Of a DNA stretch of 28,911 nt, positions 7,453-15,031 are shown piece by piece. Below the pieces are notes generated by a model, which did not search any database, was not told the origin of the DNA, and was given only the letters and a program-made list of their open reading frames with translations. The stretch is from CAYURP01 sp964447175. Its GTDB lineage: Bacteria > Zixibacteria > MSB-5A5 > SM23-73-2. How positions within the stretch are numbered: the first letter of the stretch is position 1; every line of letters starts with the position of its first letter. The DNA lies in contig CAYURP010000034.1 of the NCBI GenBank assembly GCA_964447175.1, positions 1 through 28,911 of the forward strand. Direction: 5' to 3'. The position numbers were made by a program, and so were the translations under genes.

Positions 7453-8757
7453 TTAATTTAATCTATGGAAAACCTTATTTAATTTTCGAAGCCTATTCTT
7501 TGAGAATTGATATGAACTCTTTAGATTCTCTACAGCAATTTTACCTTTTTTTATACTATTGGCATAAACATAAGCCAAGGATTCTCCCTTTTTAACATAA
7601 TCCCCGACCTTCTTTTTTATCAGAAACCCAACTGCCGGATCAATAAGATCATCTACTTTTTCCCGCCCTGCTCCTAATCTACAGCAGGCTAATCCAATTT
7701 CTTTAGTTTGAATGGATTTAACATAACCAGTTTTTTCTGATTTCACTTCTATTTTGTATTTTGCCTGGGGTAAAAGATCATAATTGTCAATCACATCGGG
7801 ATTCCCACCCTGTGTTTTAATTAACTGTTTAAATTTCTTCAAACCCGCTCCACTTTCAATTACCTGCTTTAATTTTTCCACAGCCTCTTTTTTACTTTTT
7901 GCTTTTTTGCCTAAAACCAACATCTCCGAACCTAAGGCTAAAGTTACCTCTATTAAATCCTCAGGACCTTTTCCCTTTAGTGCTTCGATCGATTCTATGA
8001 CCTCCAGTGAATTTCCCACAGCATGACCTAAAGGCTCGTTCATATCGGTTATCAGAGCCACTGCCTTTCTCTTCATTCTCCCGCAAATCCGAATCAAGGC
8101 TTTGGCTAATTCTTCTGCTTTTTCTTGAGTCTGCATAAAGGCGCCATTACCGCATTTGACGTCAAAGACTATAGCATCCACTCCTGAAGCCAGCTTCTTT
8201 GAAAGAATGCTTGAGACAATCAAAGGTATGGAGTCGACTGTTCCGGTTACATCTCTTAAGGCATAAATTTTTTTATCAGCAGGAGCTATTTTCTCTGTTT
8301 GCCCCATTATGCAAACTCCGACCTGAGAGAGATTCCTTTTGAATTCAGAAAGGGTCAGATCGGTTCTGAATCCGGGAATCGATTCCAGCTTATCCAGGGT
8401 CCCTCCGGTATGTCCCAGTCCTCTTCCGGATATCATGGGAACTCTCACTCCACAGGCAGCTACCAGTGGTGCCAGAATAAGAGAAATCTTATCTCCTACT
8501 CCGCCGGTGCTGTGTTTATCCACCTTTATTCCCGGAATGGTGGATAGATCAAGAACCTCACCTGATCTCATCATAGATCGGGTCAGATTAAAAATCTCTT
8601 CGGTGTCCATACCATTCAAAAAAATAGCCATTAAAAGAGAGGACATCTGGTAGGTCGGAATATTATCTGAGGTAAAGCCGGAGATGAAAAACTCGATCTC
8701 CTCTTTTGTTAACTTCCCTTTATCCCTTTTTTTACAGATAATATCATAAGCTCGCAT
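7453..8757 (-). CDS. pdp: Pyrimidine-nucleoside (thymidine) phosphorylase
   Basis: The enzyme splits uridine, thymidine or deoxyuridine with phosphate into free base and (deoxy)ribose-1-phosphate in the cytosol. The 434 residues match the usual length. Visible features are the N-terminal helical domain, the phosphate-binding KHSTGGVGDK (81-90), the family signature SGRGLGHTGGTLDKLE (110-125) and the substrate residues Arg168, Ser183 and Lys187 (RDV...SSILSKK). The C-terminal alpha/beta domain has the usual GLAxxxLGAGR stretch. The start codon follows AAAAGGA. It is the last gene of the nucleoside operon, 25 nt after deoC, and its product feeds deoB and then deoC. Sequence alone does not separate pdp (broad specificity) from deoA (thymidine only). 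Confidence 0.95.
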   Translation of the reverse strand: MRAYDIICKKRDKGKLTKEEIEFFISGFTSDNIPTYQMSSLLMAIFLNGMDTEEIFNLTRSMMRSGEVLDLSTIPGIKVDKHSTGGVGDKISLILAPLVAACGVRVPMISGRGLGHTGGTLDKLESIPGFRTDLTLSEFKRNLSQVGVCIMGQTEKIAPADKKIYALRDVTGTVDSIPLIVSSILSKKLASGVDAIVFDVKCGNGAFMQTQEKAEELAKALIRICGRMKRKAVALITDMNEPLGHAVGNSLEVIESIEALKGKGPEDLIEVTLALGSEMLVLGKKAKSKKEAVEKLKQVIESGAGLKKFKQLIKTQGGNPDVIDNYDLLPQAKYKIEVKSEKTGYVKSIQTKEIGLACCRLGAGREKVDDLIDPAVGFLIKKKVGDYVKKGESLAYVYANSIKKGKIAVENLKSSYQFSKNRLRKLNKVFHRLN

Positions 8758-8782
8758 AAAATCCTTTTATACAAAAACTTTT

Positions 8783-9448
8783 CTATGATTGAGTAAGTTT
8801 CCTCATCTCCTGGATTATCTTTACCCCGGAGGAAGTGCCGATCCTGTCAGCACCAGCCTGGATCATCTTAAGTGCAGTTGGGTAATCCCTGATTCCGCCC
8901 GAAGCCTTGACCTTTATTTTGTTCTTTACCAATTCTTTTAATAGCTTAACATCTTCATAAGTAGCACCTTTTATATTAAATCCAGTGGAAGTCTTAACAA
9001 AATCCGCTCCGCAATCCATTATTATTCTGGTTGCTCTGATCTTTTCTTCATCAGTTAAAAGACAGGTCTCGATTATAACTTTCAAGATCCTTTGCTTACC
9101 TAAAACATCTCTGACTCCTTTGATCTCCTCCTCTATTGATTTCAGATCACCGGATTTCAAAGCGCCGATATTCATAACCATATCTATCTCATCAGCCCCA
9201 TCCTGGCAAGCCATCTCAGCTTCTTTTATCTTTATCTCTTTTTTATTTGCTCCTAAAGGGAATCCGCTTACCGAGCATACCCTGACATTCGATTCCTTCA
9301 AAGTTTTGACACAATATCTAATCCACATAGGATTAACGCAAATGGAGCAAAAACCGTATTCTTTGCCCTCATTGCATAATTTCTCAATCTGGGGCAATGA
9401 GGTCTCAGGCTTCAAAATTGTATGATCGATCATCCTGGCTATATCCAT
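8783..9448 (-). CDS. deoC: Deoxyribose-phosphate aldolase
   Basis: This class I aldolase cleaves 2-deoxyribose-5-phosphate to glyceraldehyde-3-phosphate and acetaldehyde. The 221-residue TIM barrel begins MDIARMIDHTILKP, and has Asp89 in ADEIDMV, the Schiff-base Lys152 in FVKTSTGF and the second active-site lysine, Lys181, in KVKASGG. I chose the ATG at 9448 over an upstream in-frame start at 9481 because GAGGAG lies just before it and the family normally starts there. It lies 107 nt downstream of cdd, in a gap with hairpins, and upstream of pdp. It completes conversion of deoxynucleoside sugar to central metabolites. Confidence 0.96.
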   Translation of the reverse strand: MDIARMIDHTILKPETSLPQIEKLCNEGKEYGFCSICVNPMWIRYCVKTLKESNVRVCSVSGFPLGANKKEIKIKEAEMACQDGADEIDMVMNIGALKSGDLKSIEEEIKGVRDVLGKQRILKVIIETCLLTDEEKIRATRIIMDCGADFVKTSTGFNIKGATYEDVKLLKELVKNKIKVKASGGIRDYPTALKMIQAGADRIGTSSGVKIIQEMRKLTQS

Positions 9449-9509
9449 CTTTTTCTCCTCGATAATTATTCTTCTGATCAATTACAACTCATAACCACAG
9501 GAATGTAGT

Positions 9510-9556
9510 TGCTCAATTTATTGAGCATGTGTTCAATCACTCTCTTGGTTGTGATT
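9510..9556 (-). promoter_or_regulatory. Two hairpins between cdd and deoC
   Basis: In transcript order, arms AATCAC and GTGATT (9551-9556 and 9535-9540) with a 10-nt loop overlap the cdd stop codon. A second, 7-bp perfect hairpin follows: TGCTCAA (9510-9516), TTTA, TTGAGCA (9521-9527) on the plus strand. There is no T-run after either, so RNA processing, stability control or an operator is more plausible than termination. Confidence 0.5.
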
Positions 9557-9966
9557 TATTCCTTTTCAAACCCGTATGGCAAAAGTTCCTTTAGTTTGAA
9601 CTTTCTGATTTTCCCTTGCAGGTTGGCACAGATTACCTCCAGTTCCTCTCCGAACTCAGATAGAACCTGCCGGCAAAGTCCACAGGGGGTGGAAGGATCT
9701 TTAGTATCCGTAACCACAGCTATTTTTTTAAACTCCCTTTCACCGGAGACAACAGCATTATAAAGAGCCACCCTCTCAGCGCAGGCCGTTAAACCATAGG
9801 AGGCACATTCCACGTTCGCTCCGGTATAGATTTTCCCCTTCTGGGTTAAAACAGCAGCACCCACTTTAAATTTGGAGTAAGGAGCATACGCCTTTGCCCT
9901 TGCCTCTTTGGCTTTCTGGATTAGCTTTTTCTCATCTTCTGATTTCTTTCCAGAAACTTTTACCAT
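9556..9966 (-). CDS. cdd: Cytidine deaminase
   Basis: It hydrolyses cytidine and deoxycytidine to uridine and deoxyuridine, letting cytosine nucleosides enter the phosphorylase step. The 136-residue protein is the short, homotetrameric type. Visible features are substrate-binding Asn51 and Glu53 (GANVECASYG), zinc ligand Cys62 and proton-shuttle Glu64 in TACAERVAL, and zinc ligands Cys95 and Cys98 in PCGLCRQ. The ATG at 9966 lies inside the last codons of deoB (35-nt overlap) and follows AAAGGA, so translational coupling is likely. The first dozen residues are a short charged extension relative to typical homologs. Confidence 0.96.
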   Translation of the reverse strand: MVKVSGKKSEDEKKLIQKAKEARAKAYAPYSKFKVGAAVLTQKGKIYTGANVECASYGLTACAERVALYNAVVSGEREFKKIAVVTDTKDPSTPCGLCRQVLSEFGEELEVICANLQGKIRKFKLKELLPYGFEKE

Positions 9967-11110
9967 TTTTTAGTCCTTTCACTTTAAAGACTTCTCCTAA
10001 GGTTTTTGCAACATCGCAGAAGCATTTTCTTGTCCCCAGATCGATGCCATTTCTTATGTTCTTTCCATAAACCAAAAGTGGGACATATTCTCGTGAGTGA
10101 TCGGTGCTGGGCGTGGTGGGATCACAGCCATGGTCAGCGGTGATTATCAATATATCATCTTCATACAGTAAATTCAAGACCTCAGACAACCTGAGATCAA
10201 AATCCTCCAGACCCCTGGCAAAATCCCGGTAATTGTTTCTATGACCCCAGAGCATATCGAAATCAATAAGATTGATAAAAATCAAGCCCTTAATTTCTTT
10301 TTGCATTGCTTCTGTTAGCTTATCCATACCCTTTGTGTTGTTCCTGGTATGAAAGGATTGGGTCAAGCCCTTTCCTGCGAAAAGTTGTCCAATTTTCCCG
10401 ATTCCCACAACCTCATAGCCATTTTCCTTCAGGATATCCAGGATGGTTTTCCCGGGCGGGGGCAACGAGTAATCCTTTCTTTTCTCCGTTCTCTTAAATG
10501 ATCCCGGTGCACCCATAAAGGGACGGGCAATCACCCGGCCCACTCCATGTTCACCTTGTAAAATCTTTCTGGCTTTTTCACACATATCATAAAGCTTTTC
10601 AACCGGAATAACGTCCTGGTGTGTTGCTATCTGAAAAACGCTGTCCGCAGATGTGTAAACAATGGGCTTTCCTGTTTTTATATGCTCATCCCCTAATTTT
10701 TCGATTATCTCGGTTCCGGATGCTGGCTTGTTCCATAGAATTTTCCTTCCGATTACCTTCTCAAACTCATCAATTATTTCTTCAGGAAAACCATCAGAGT
10801 AAACAGGAAAGGGTTTATCTAAGATCAACCCGGCTATTTCCCAGTGACCCGTGGTGCTGTCCTTGCCCGGAGAGACCTCTGCCATCTTGCCGAAACTGGC
10901 TAAGGATTTATTTTGATGAGCAACACCGGGGATATCATTTATATTCCCCAAGCCCAGCTTTTCAAGATTAGGAAGTTTTAGACCACCAACTTTTTTAGCT
11001 GTATTAACAATGGTATTTGAGCCCTGGTCTCCATATTTAAAAGCATCGGGAAGCTCCCCGATCCCGCAGGAATCCAGCACAATCAAAATCGCTCTTTTAA
11101 TCTTAACCAT
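9932..11110 (-). CDS. deoB: Phosphopentomutase
   Basis: It interconverts (deoxy)ribose-1-phosphate and (deoxy)ribose-5-phosphate, linking nucleoside phosphorylase to the aldolase or pentose phosphate pathway. It is a 392-residue alkaline-phosphatase-superfamily enzyme. Metal ligands are visible as Asp13 (LDSCGIGELPDA), Asp285 and His290 (FDMLWGH), Asp326-His327 (ADHGCDP) and His338 (TDHSRE). The phosphorylated threonine is expected at Thr87 in DSTTGHWE. I chose ATG 11110 over an in-frame TTG six bases upstream. The SD is weak. It is first in the operon and starts about 100 nt after the terminator of the neighbouring operon, so a promoter is expected in 11111-11207. No convincing consensus was fixed there. 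Confidence 0.96.
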   Translation of the reverse strand: MVKIKRAILIVLDSCGIGELPDAFKYGDQGSNTIVNTAKKVGGLKLPNLEKLGLGNINDIPGVAHQNKSLASFGKMAEVSPGKDSTTGHWEIAGLILDKPFPVYSDGFPEEIIDEFEKVIGRKILWNKPASGTEIIEKLGDEHIKTGKPIVYTSADSVFQIATHQDVIPVEKLYDMCEKARKILQGEHGVGRVIARPFMGAPGSFKRTEKRKDYSLPPPGKTILDILKENGYEVVGIGKIGQLFAGKGLTQSFHTRNNTKGMDKLTEAMQKEIKGLIFINLIDFDMLWGHRNNYRDFARGLEDFDLRLSEVLNLLYEDDILIITADHGCDPTTPSTDHSREYVPLLVYGKNIRNGIDLGTRKCFCDVAKTLGEVFKVKGLKNGKSFWKEIRR

Positions 11111-11206
11111 TTTCAAAAATCTAATAAAGTTAAACCGGATTGTAAAGTAAAATAAAAATCACCAGATAAGGTTTTTATTAGCCAGACAAAAAACACTGGT
11201 TGGATA

Positions 11207-11237
11207 AACAAAAAAAGGCAGCCTTTTTAGCTGCCTT
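11207..11237 (-). terminator. Intrinsic terminator after exported unknown protein
   Basis: On the minus strand, arms AAGGCAGC and GCTGCCTT (plus-strand 11230-11237 and 11215-11222) enclose a 7-nt loop and run into TTTTTTG. It separates the sigma-factor unit from deoB. Confidence 0.9.
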
Positions 11238-11263
11238 AAAGAAATATCCAATATTTCAGCAAT

Positions 11264-12265
11264 TTATTTCTTAGCGGTCTCCCCTTTGTAAGTGAATACT
11301 AAACTCTCATCTAATTTGAAAGGGAAATCCTCCGGCAATTCAGGAAGCTGCATTTCCACCGGTTGACCCTGGATTAAAGTGAACTCCTTAAGGATATCAT
11401 AACTTCGTATAACCATTTTCCCACCATTACCTTCATACGGGAAAGATAGATTTCTTTTAAGTTTCAGCTTTGCTTTGATTCCATCAGCTGAGATAAAATC
11501 CGCACTTATGCTTCCCTCAAAGTCCAGAGATATCTCTTTCCCTTGTTTTGCTTTTGGATTGCACTCAAGACCACAGCTCCAGTTAAGAGACTCTCCTCTG
11601 TTATCGTTGGGTAAGATGCATACACCATTATCAACTCTGCAAAGTCCCTGCCCCGTATCCAGTCTTTTTGCACGATAGTTCATAGTAATAGCCAGGCATT
11701 TCTCCACCTCTTTGATTTCACCGACAACTTTAGCCTGTAATTTTAAGAAATATACATTTCCTTTTCCATCATCATATAATCTCAGCACCTTTTGCTCTCC
11801 TTCGTGAAAGGTCGTGTCAATTCTCTCCCAGTTATATTTGTAAGCCCTTTCACCTTCTCCGCCTCGGTCTAAAAATTCATTTTTCTCCACAACTCCATTC
11901 AGATTGATCAACCCTTCTTTTGTCAATCTGCAACGAACAGTTATATCCATTCGAGCATCGGGCAGATTTTCCAATGTATCCTCTTTTATCCAGAGGATCT
12001 GAAAAGGTGTTAGATCATCTGCCACGAAAATTCCGACATCCTCACCCTTTAATTGAGCAACAAACTTACCGTAGACATCCTCAACCAATTTAATCTGGCC
12101 TGAAGTGGCGGGCACACTCATCAGCTTACCGTCTTTAAACTTTTCTGACTGAACGTTTATCTCAAAAACACGGACCTCAGCCCATAGATCCATAAAACAA
12201 AGCACAATAAAAAGGAAAAGGTTGAGAATAAGAAACAATAGCTTTTGAATTTTTTTGATCTTCAT
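11264..12265 (-). CDS. Exported protein of unknown function, downstream of sigma/anti-sigma pair
   Basis: I do not recognise this 333-residue protein. Residues 1-29 look like a signal peptide: a Lys-rich start, a long Leu/Ile/Phe core, and a likely cut after DLWA. The mature part alternates short hydrophobic and charged stretches, as in a beta-rich secreted or periplasmic protein. Several cysteines cluster around residues 190-235 (KCLAIT, GLCRVDNGVC, WSCGLEC), which could form disulfides. No lipobox or catalytic motif was seen. GAGGAGG precedes the ATG by 6 nt, and it starts 14 nt after the anti-sigma stop, so the three genes form one unit closed by a terminator. It may be a target or sensor partner of the sigma system; that is inference from position only. 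Confidence 0.8.
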   Translation of the reverse strand: MKIKKIQKLLFLILNLFLFIVLCFMDLWAEVRVFEINVQSEKFKDGKLMSVPATSGQIKLVEDVYGKFVAQLKGEDVGIFVADDLTPFQILWIKEDTLENLPDARMDITVRCRLTKEGLINLNGVVEKNEFLDRGGEGERAYKYNWERIDTTFHEGEQKVLRLYDDGKGNVYFLKLQAKVVGEIKEVEKCLAITMNYRAKRLDTGQGLCRVDNGVCILPNDNRGESLNWSCGLECNPKAKQGKEISLDFEGSISADFISADGIKAKLKLKRNLSFPYEGNGGKMVIRSYDILKEFTLIQGQPVEMQLPELPEDFPFKLDESLVFTYKGETAKK

Positions 12266-12279
12266 TTGAATCCTCCTCT

Positions 12280-12762
12280 TTATGGATTCATATTTTTATA
12301 ATTAGTGGTCATACTGATAATATCCTCTGAGGTGATAGAAATCTTTGCAGGAACTGCCTCCTCTTTCTGTACTGCGGCAACCTCATATCCTGTTTCCAAA
12401 GTAACAGCTTCTCTTTTAAGAAAAGTGTCTTTTGCCAGATGAAAAGCCAAAAAAGCAAAAAGCAAAACAGCAGCCCAGGCTAAAGGAGCGGGAATTCTGT
12501 AGTAGCCAATGGAAATGCCCAATACCTTTGCTCTCCTTTTCTCCTTTTTTAAAATTCTTGTAAAAATACGCTCCTTTAAGCTTGGGGGAACCTCAACCTC
12601 CTTCCATAGTTTCATTTCAGTGGAAATTTCAATCAAGGATTTCTCATATTCCCTGCAGGCGGGACATTCTTTAAGATGTTTTTCCAGCTCCTTTTTTTCA
12701 CTTTCCGTTAGCTCCCCGTCCAACCTCATGCTGATTTTTTCTCTCATCTCTTGACAGCTCAT
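12280..12762 (-). CDS. Zinc-finger anti-sigma factor, membrane-anchored
   Basis: The 160-residue protein begins MSCQEMREKISMRLDGEL and carries His29-x3-Cys33-x2-Cys36 (HLKECPAC), the ZAS-type anti-sigma motif; Cys3 may be the fourth ligand. One transmembrane helix spans about residues 92-110, leaving a short outer domain of about 50 residues. In this family the cytoplasmic domain sequesters the cognate ECF sigma factor until a signal releases it. I chose ATG 12762, 4 nt after the sigma stop, because AGGAGA lies 8 nt upstream; an in-frame ATG at 12783 lacks this. The cognate partner is almost certainly the gene just upstream. Confidence 0.9.
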   Translation of the reverse strand: MSCQEMREKISMRLDGELTESEKKELEKHLKECPACREYEKSLIEISTEMKLWKEVEVPPSLKERIFTRILKKEKRRAKVLGISIGYYRIPAPLAWAAVLLFAFLAFHLAKDTFLKREAVTLETGYEVAAVQKEEAVPAKISITSEDIISMTTNYKNMNP

Positions 12763-12766
12763 AAGA

Positions 12767-13303
12767 TCATCTCCTGTTAACATTAAATTTTTTTCTTAAG
12801 TTCTCTTTTGCTCTGAAAATCAGAGACTTCACAGCACCCACAGAACTGTGAGTTATCTCCGCTATTTCCTGGTAGGAAAAATTATGATATTCTTTTAAGA
12901 TTAAAACCTCCCTTTGATTATTATTTAATTCAGCTATAAGCTTTTTCACCACCTGCCTGGTTTCCCTAGCAGTTAAATCATAATCCGGATTATTTGCCTT
13001 TACCCAAACTCCCTCTTTCTCATTCCTCATCTCATTTTCATGAGAAATTTTACTTCTTTCATTCCTCAAGGCATTCAAGCACAGGTTTCTGGTAACACGA
13101 AAAATCCATCCCTGAAAATTCTGGTGTTCATTCAAATTCGGCTCTTTTTGGTATATCCTTAAAAATACCTCCTGGGTCAAATCCTCAGCTAAATGATAAT
13201 CCTGAGTCATCCTGTAGATAAAATTGAAAATCTTTTTATTGTATTGGTTAAAGATACTCAGAAACAATCGAGGCTCACTCTCTGCTAATTCTGTTTTTGC
13301 CAT
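12767..13303 (-). CDS. ECF-family RNA polymerase sigma factor (sigma-E type)
   Basis: This 178-residue protein has the two-domain ECF layout. Region 2 spans about residues 14-82 (IFNFIYRMTQDYHLAEDLTQEVFLRIY, with the core-binding DLTQEVF). A linker of about 35 residues follows, then region 4 at about 118-170 with a helix-turn-helix (SYQEIAEITHSSVGAVKSLIFRA) that reads the -35 element. Regions 1 and 3 are absent. The start follows GGTGG. The anti-sigma factor gene follows at once, so the pair is probably cotranscribed and stoichiometrically balanced. It lies just downstream of the ribosomal operon terminator and should have its own promoter. The regulon cannot be read from this window. Confidence 0.95.
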   Translation of the reverse strand: MAKTELAESEPRLFLSIFNQYNKKIFNFIYRMTQDYHLAEDLTQEVFLRIYQKEPNLNEHQNFQGWIFRVTRNLCLNALRNERSKISHENEMRNEKEGVWVKANNPDYDLTARETRQVVKKLIAELNNNQREVLILKEYHNFSYQEIAEITHSSVGAVKSLIFRAKENLRKKFNVNRR

Positions 13304-13332
13304 ATGCCACCAGCACTACATTATTTTCCTTT

Positions 13333-13362
13333 TCTATAATGTTAACACTTTTGACAGGTAAA
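13333..13362 (-). promoter_or_regulatory. Candidate promoter of the sigma-factor operon
   Basis: Read on the minus strand, TTTACC (13362-13357) and TATAGA (13338-13333) are 18 nt apart in the only gap between the rplQ terminator and the sigma start. An overlapping GAAACTTT just upstream resembles ECF-type -35 boxes and would suit autoregulation. Both readings are tentative. Confidence 0.3.
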
Positions 13363-13391
13363 AGTTTCTCAAAAAATAAAAAAACTAATAA

Positions 13392-13420
13392 AATAAAAAA
13401 GCAGCCCAAATGAGCTGCTT
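13392..13420 (-). terminator. Intrinsic terminator of the ribosomal/rpoA operon
   Basis: On the minus strand, arms AAGCAGC and GCTGCTT (plus-strand 13414-13420 and 13399-13405) with an 8-nt loop are followed by TTTTATTTTATT. It lies 37 nt past the rplQ stop. Confidence 0.9.
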
Positions 13421-13457
13421 AAAATAAGTTAAAATCTGAACTTATTTCTTTCTTTGT

Positions 13458-13982
13458 TTAATCCTCATCCTTCTTCTTTTTACCTTTTGTTTTTGGTTTT
13501 GCTTTAGGTTTTTCTTCCTTTTTTTCTTTCTTCTCTTTTTTCTCTTTGGGCTTCTTTACTGGTGCTTCTGGTTCTTTTGCTTTCCCTTTTTCTTTTTTGC
13601 CTTTCTCCTTCTCAACAGCTACCGGCTTTTTCATCAACAGTTCAACCACTGCAACGTGCGCCCCATCACCTTTTCGCCTTCCCAATTTCAAAACCCGGCT
13701 GTAGCCTCCGGTTCTATTGGTAAATTCCGGAGCTATCTCATCGAAAAGCTTTTTTACCAGTTTTCTGTCCCGGATAACGTCGTAGGCTAACCGACGAGCG
13801 TGGAGATCACCTCTTTTGCCTAAGGTGATAAGCTTCTCCACAACCTTTTTTACCTCTTTTGCCTTAACCAGAGTAGTCCTAATCTGGATATTGGCTAAAA
13901 GGGAAGCTGCCATGTTAGCCAGCATGGCTTTTCGGTGCTCTTTGGTTCTTCCTAACTTCTTAACTCTTTTAGCGTGTCTCAT
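13458..13982 (-). CDS. rplQ: Ribosomal protein bL17 with long Lys/Glu/Pro tail
   Basis: bL17 sits near the tunnel exit of the 50S subunit. Residues 1-118 are the normal domain: MRHAKRVKKLGRTKEHRKAM at the start, LITLGKRGDLHARR, then TNRTGGYSRVLKLGRRKGDGA. From about 119 to 174 the protein continues as a low-complexity KEK/EKK/PKAK tail of 56 residues, not part of the family fold. The tail is continuous with the frame and the terminator follows the stop, so it is not read-through from a frameshift. It is the last gene of the alpha operon, 42 nt after rpoA. Confidence 0.97.
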   Translation of the reverse strand: MRHAKRVKKLGRTKEHRKAMLANMAASLLANIQIRTTLVKAKEVKKVVEKLITLGKRGDLHARRLAYDVIRDRKLVKKLFDEIAPEFTNRTGGYSRVLKLGRRKGDGAHVAVVELLMKKPVAVEKEKGKKEKGKAKEPEAPVKKPKEKKEKKEKKEEKPKAKPKTKGKKKKDED

Positions 13983-14024
13983 ACTATCTTAGCTTTCCTT
14001 GTATCTATTTATTGGAAATTTACC

Positions 14025-15008
14025 TTACTTTTTTTCAGGCTCCTTATATTTCTCCACGTCCATTCCGAATTGAAGCCCCAATTCAGTCAGAATATTTTGC
14101 AGTTCGGTCAACGATTTCCTTCCGAAATTACGGTATTTGAGCATCTCCGACTCTGTTTTTTGCACCAGGTCCTCCAGGGTCTGGATATTGGCTGCCCTGA
14201 GGCAGTTGGATGATCGAACCGAGAGCTCCAGCTCATCCACTCTCATCTTTAAAAGGTTTCTGATCCTCAAGGTCTCCTCATCCACCACCTCCTCCTCAGC
14301 CATCTCCATCTCCTTATCCAGCTTGATGAAAAGTTGGAGATGATCTTTAAGAATCTTGGAGGCAAAGCAGAGAGCATCCTCCGGGGTCAAACTACCATCG
14401 GTAAATATCTCCATGATCAGCCTGTCGTAGTCGGTGCGGTGGCCAACCCTGGTATTCTCAATTTCGAAGTTCACCTTAGTCACTGGTGAGAACATGGCAT
14501 CCAGAAAAATCGTTCCTACTGGAGCATCGGGATTTTTGTTTTGTTCTGCTGGAACGAAGCTTCTGCCGGTGCCTATGTCAATTTCAATCTTGACCTTGGA
14601 ATTCTCGGTGAGTTGTAGGATACGGAGATCAGGGTTTAGTATCTCTATGTCCCCATTGGTTTTAATATCACTCGCTTTAAGCTCGCCCTTCTTTTGACCT
14701 TCAAGAACTAAGGTTTTGGGCTCGTCCCCAATAAGCTTAATCCTGATCCTTTTTATGTTCAGAACCATTTCAGTTAAATCCTCATAAACTCCAGGTATGG
14801 TAGAGAACTCGTGTAATATCCCATCAACCCGGATAGCTACCGGGGCAGCACCCTGTATGGAAGAGAGAAGCGTGCGGCGAAGAGCGTTCCCTAAAGTAAT
14901 CCCAAACCCTCTTTCCAATGGTTCGATGATGAATTTTGTATATCTATCAGAGACCGTGGCTTCATCCACCCCAATCTCTTTAGGCATCTGGAGGCTTTTC
15001 CATTTCAT
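14025..15008 (-). CDS. rpoA: RNA polymerase alpha subunit
   Basis: Alpha dimerises to nucleate RNA polymerase assembly and contacts promoter UP elements and activators through its C-terminal domain. The 327 residues match the family. The N-terminal domain (about 1-235) contains RGFGITLGNALRRTLLSSIQGAAPVAIRV and HEFSTIPGVYEDL. The C-terminal domain (about 250-315) contains the helix-hairpin-helix stretch LELSVRSSNCLRAA...TLEDLVQKTE...YRNFGRKSLTEL. The ATG at 15008 gives a slightly short N-terminus (MKWKSLQMPKEI), usual for the family. It lies between rpsD and rplQ, as in most bacteria. Confidence 0.98.
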   Translation of the reverse strand: MKWKSLQMPKEIGVDEATVSDRYTKFIIEPLERGFGITLGNALRRTLLSSIQGAAPVAIRVDGILHEFSTIPGVYEDLTEMVLNIKRIRIKLIGDEPKTLVLEGQKKGELKASDIKTNGDIEILNPDLRILQLTENSKVKIEIDIGTGRSFVPAEQNKNPDAPVGTIFLDAMFSPVTKVNFEIENTRVGHRTDYDRLIMEIFTDGSLTPEDALCFASKILKDHLQLFIKLDKEMEMAEEEVVDEETLRIRNLLKMRVDELELSVRSSNCLRAANIQTLEDLVQKTESEMLKYRNFGRKSLTELQNILTELGLQFGMDVEKYKEPEKK

Positions 15009-15031
15009 ATTTTCTATTCCTCCCTAAAAGA

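Noticed and set aside
8985..9425. 146-residue plus-strand frame opposite deoC, and similar long antisense frames opposite rplE, secY and rplP
   Set aside because: These are mirror frames of strongly recognised genes, with low-complexity Ser/Leu/Phe composition and no independent features.
13323..13356. Plus-strand TTGACA at 13351 as a promoter
   Set aside because: It would point into the 3' end of the ribosomal operon with no plus-strand gene downstream and no good -10 at the right spacing.
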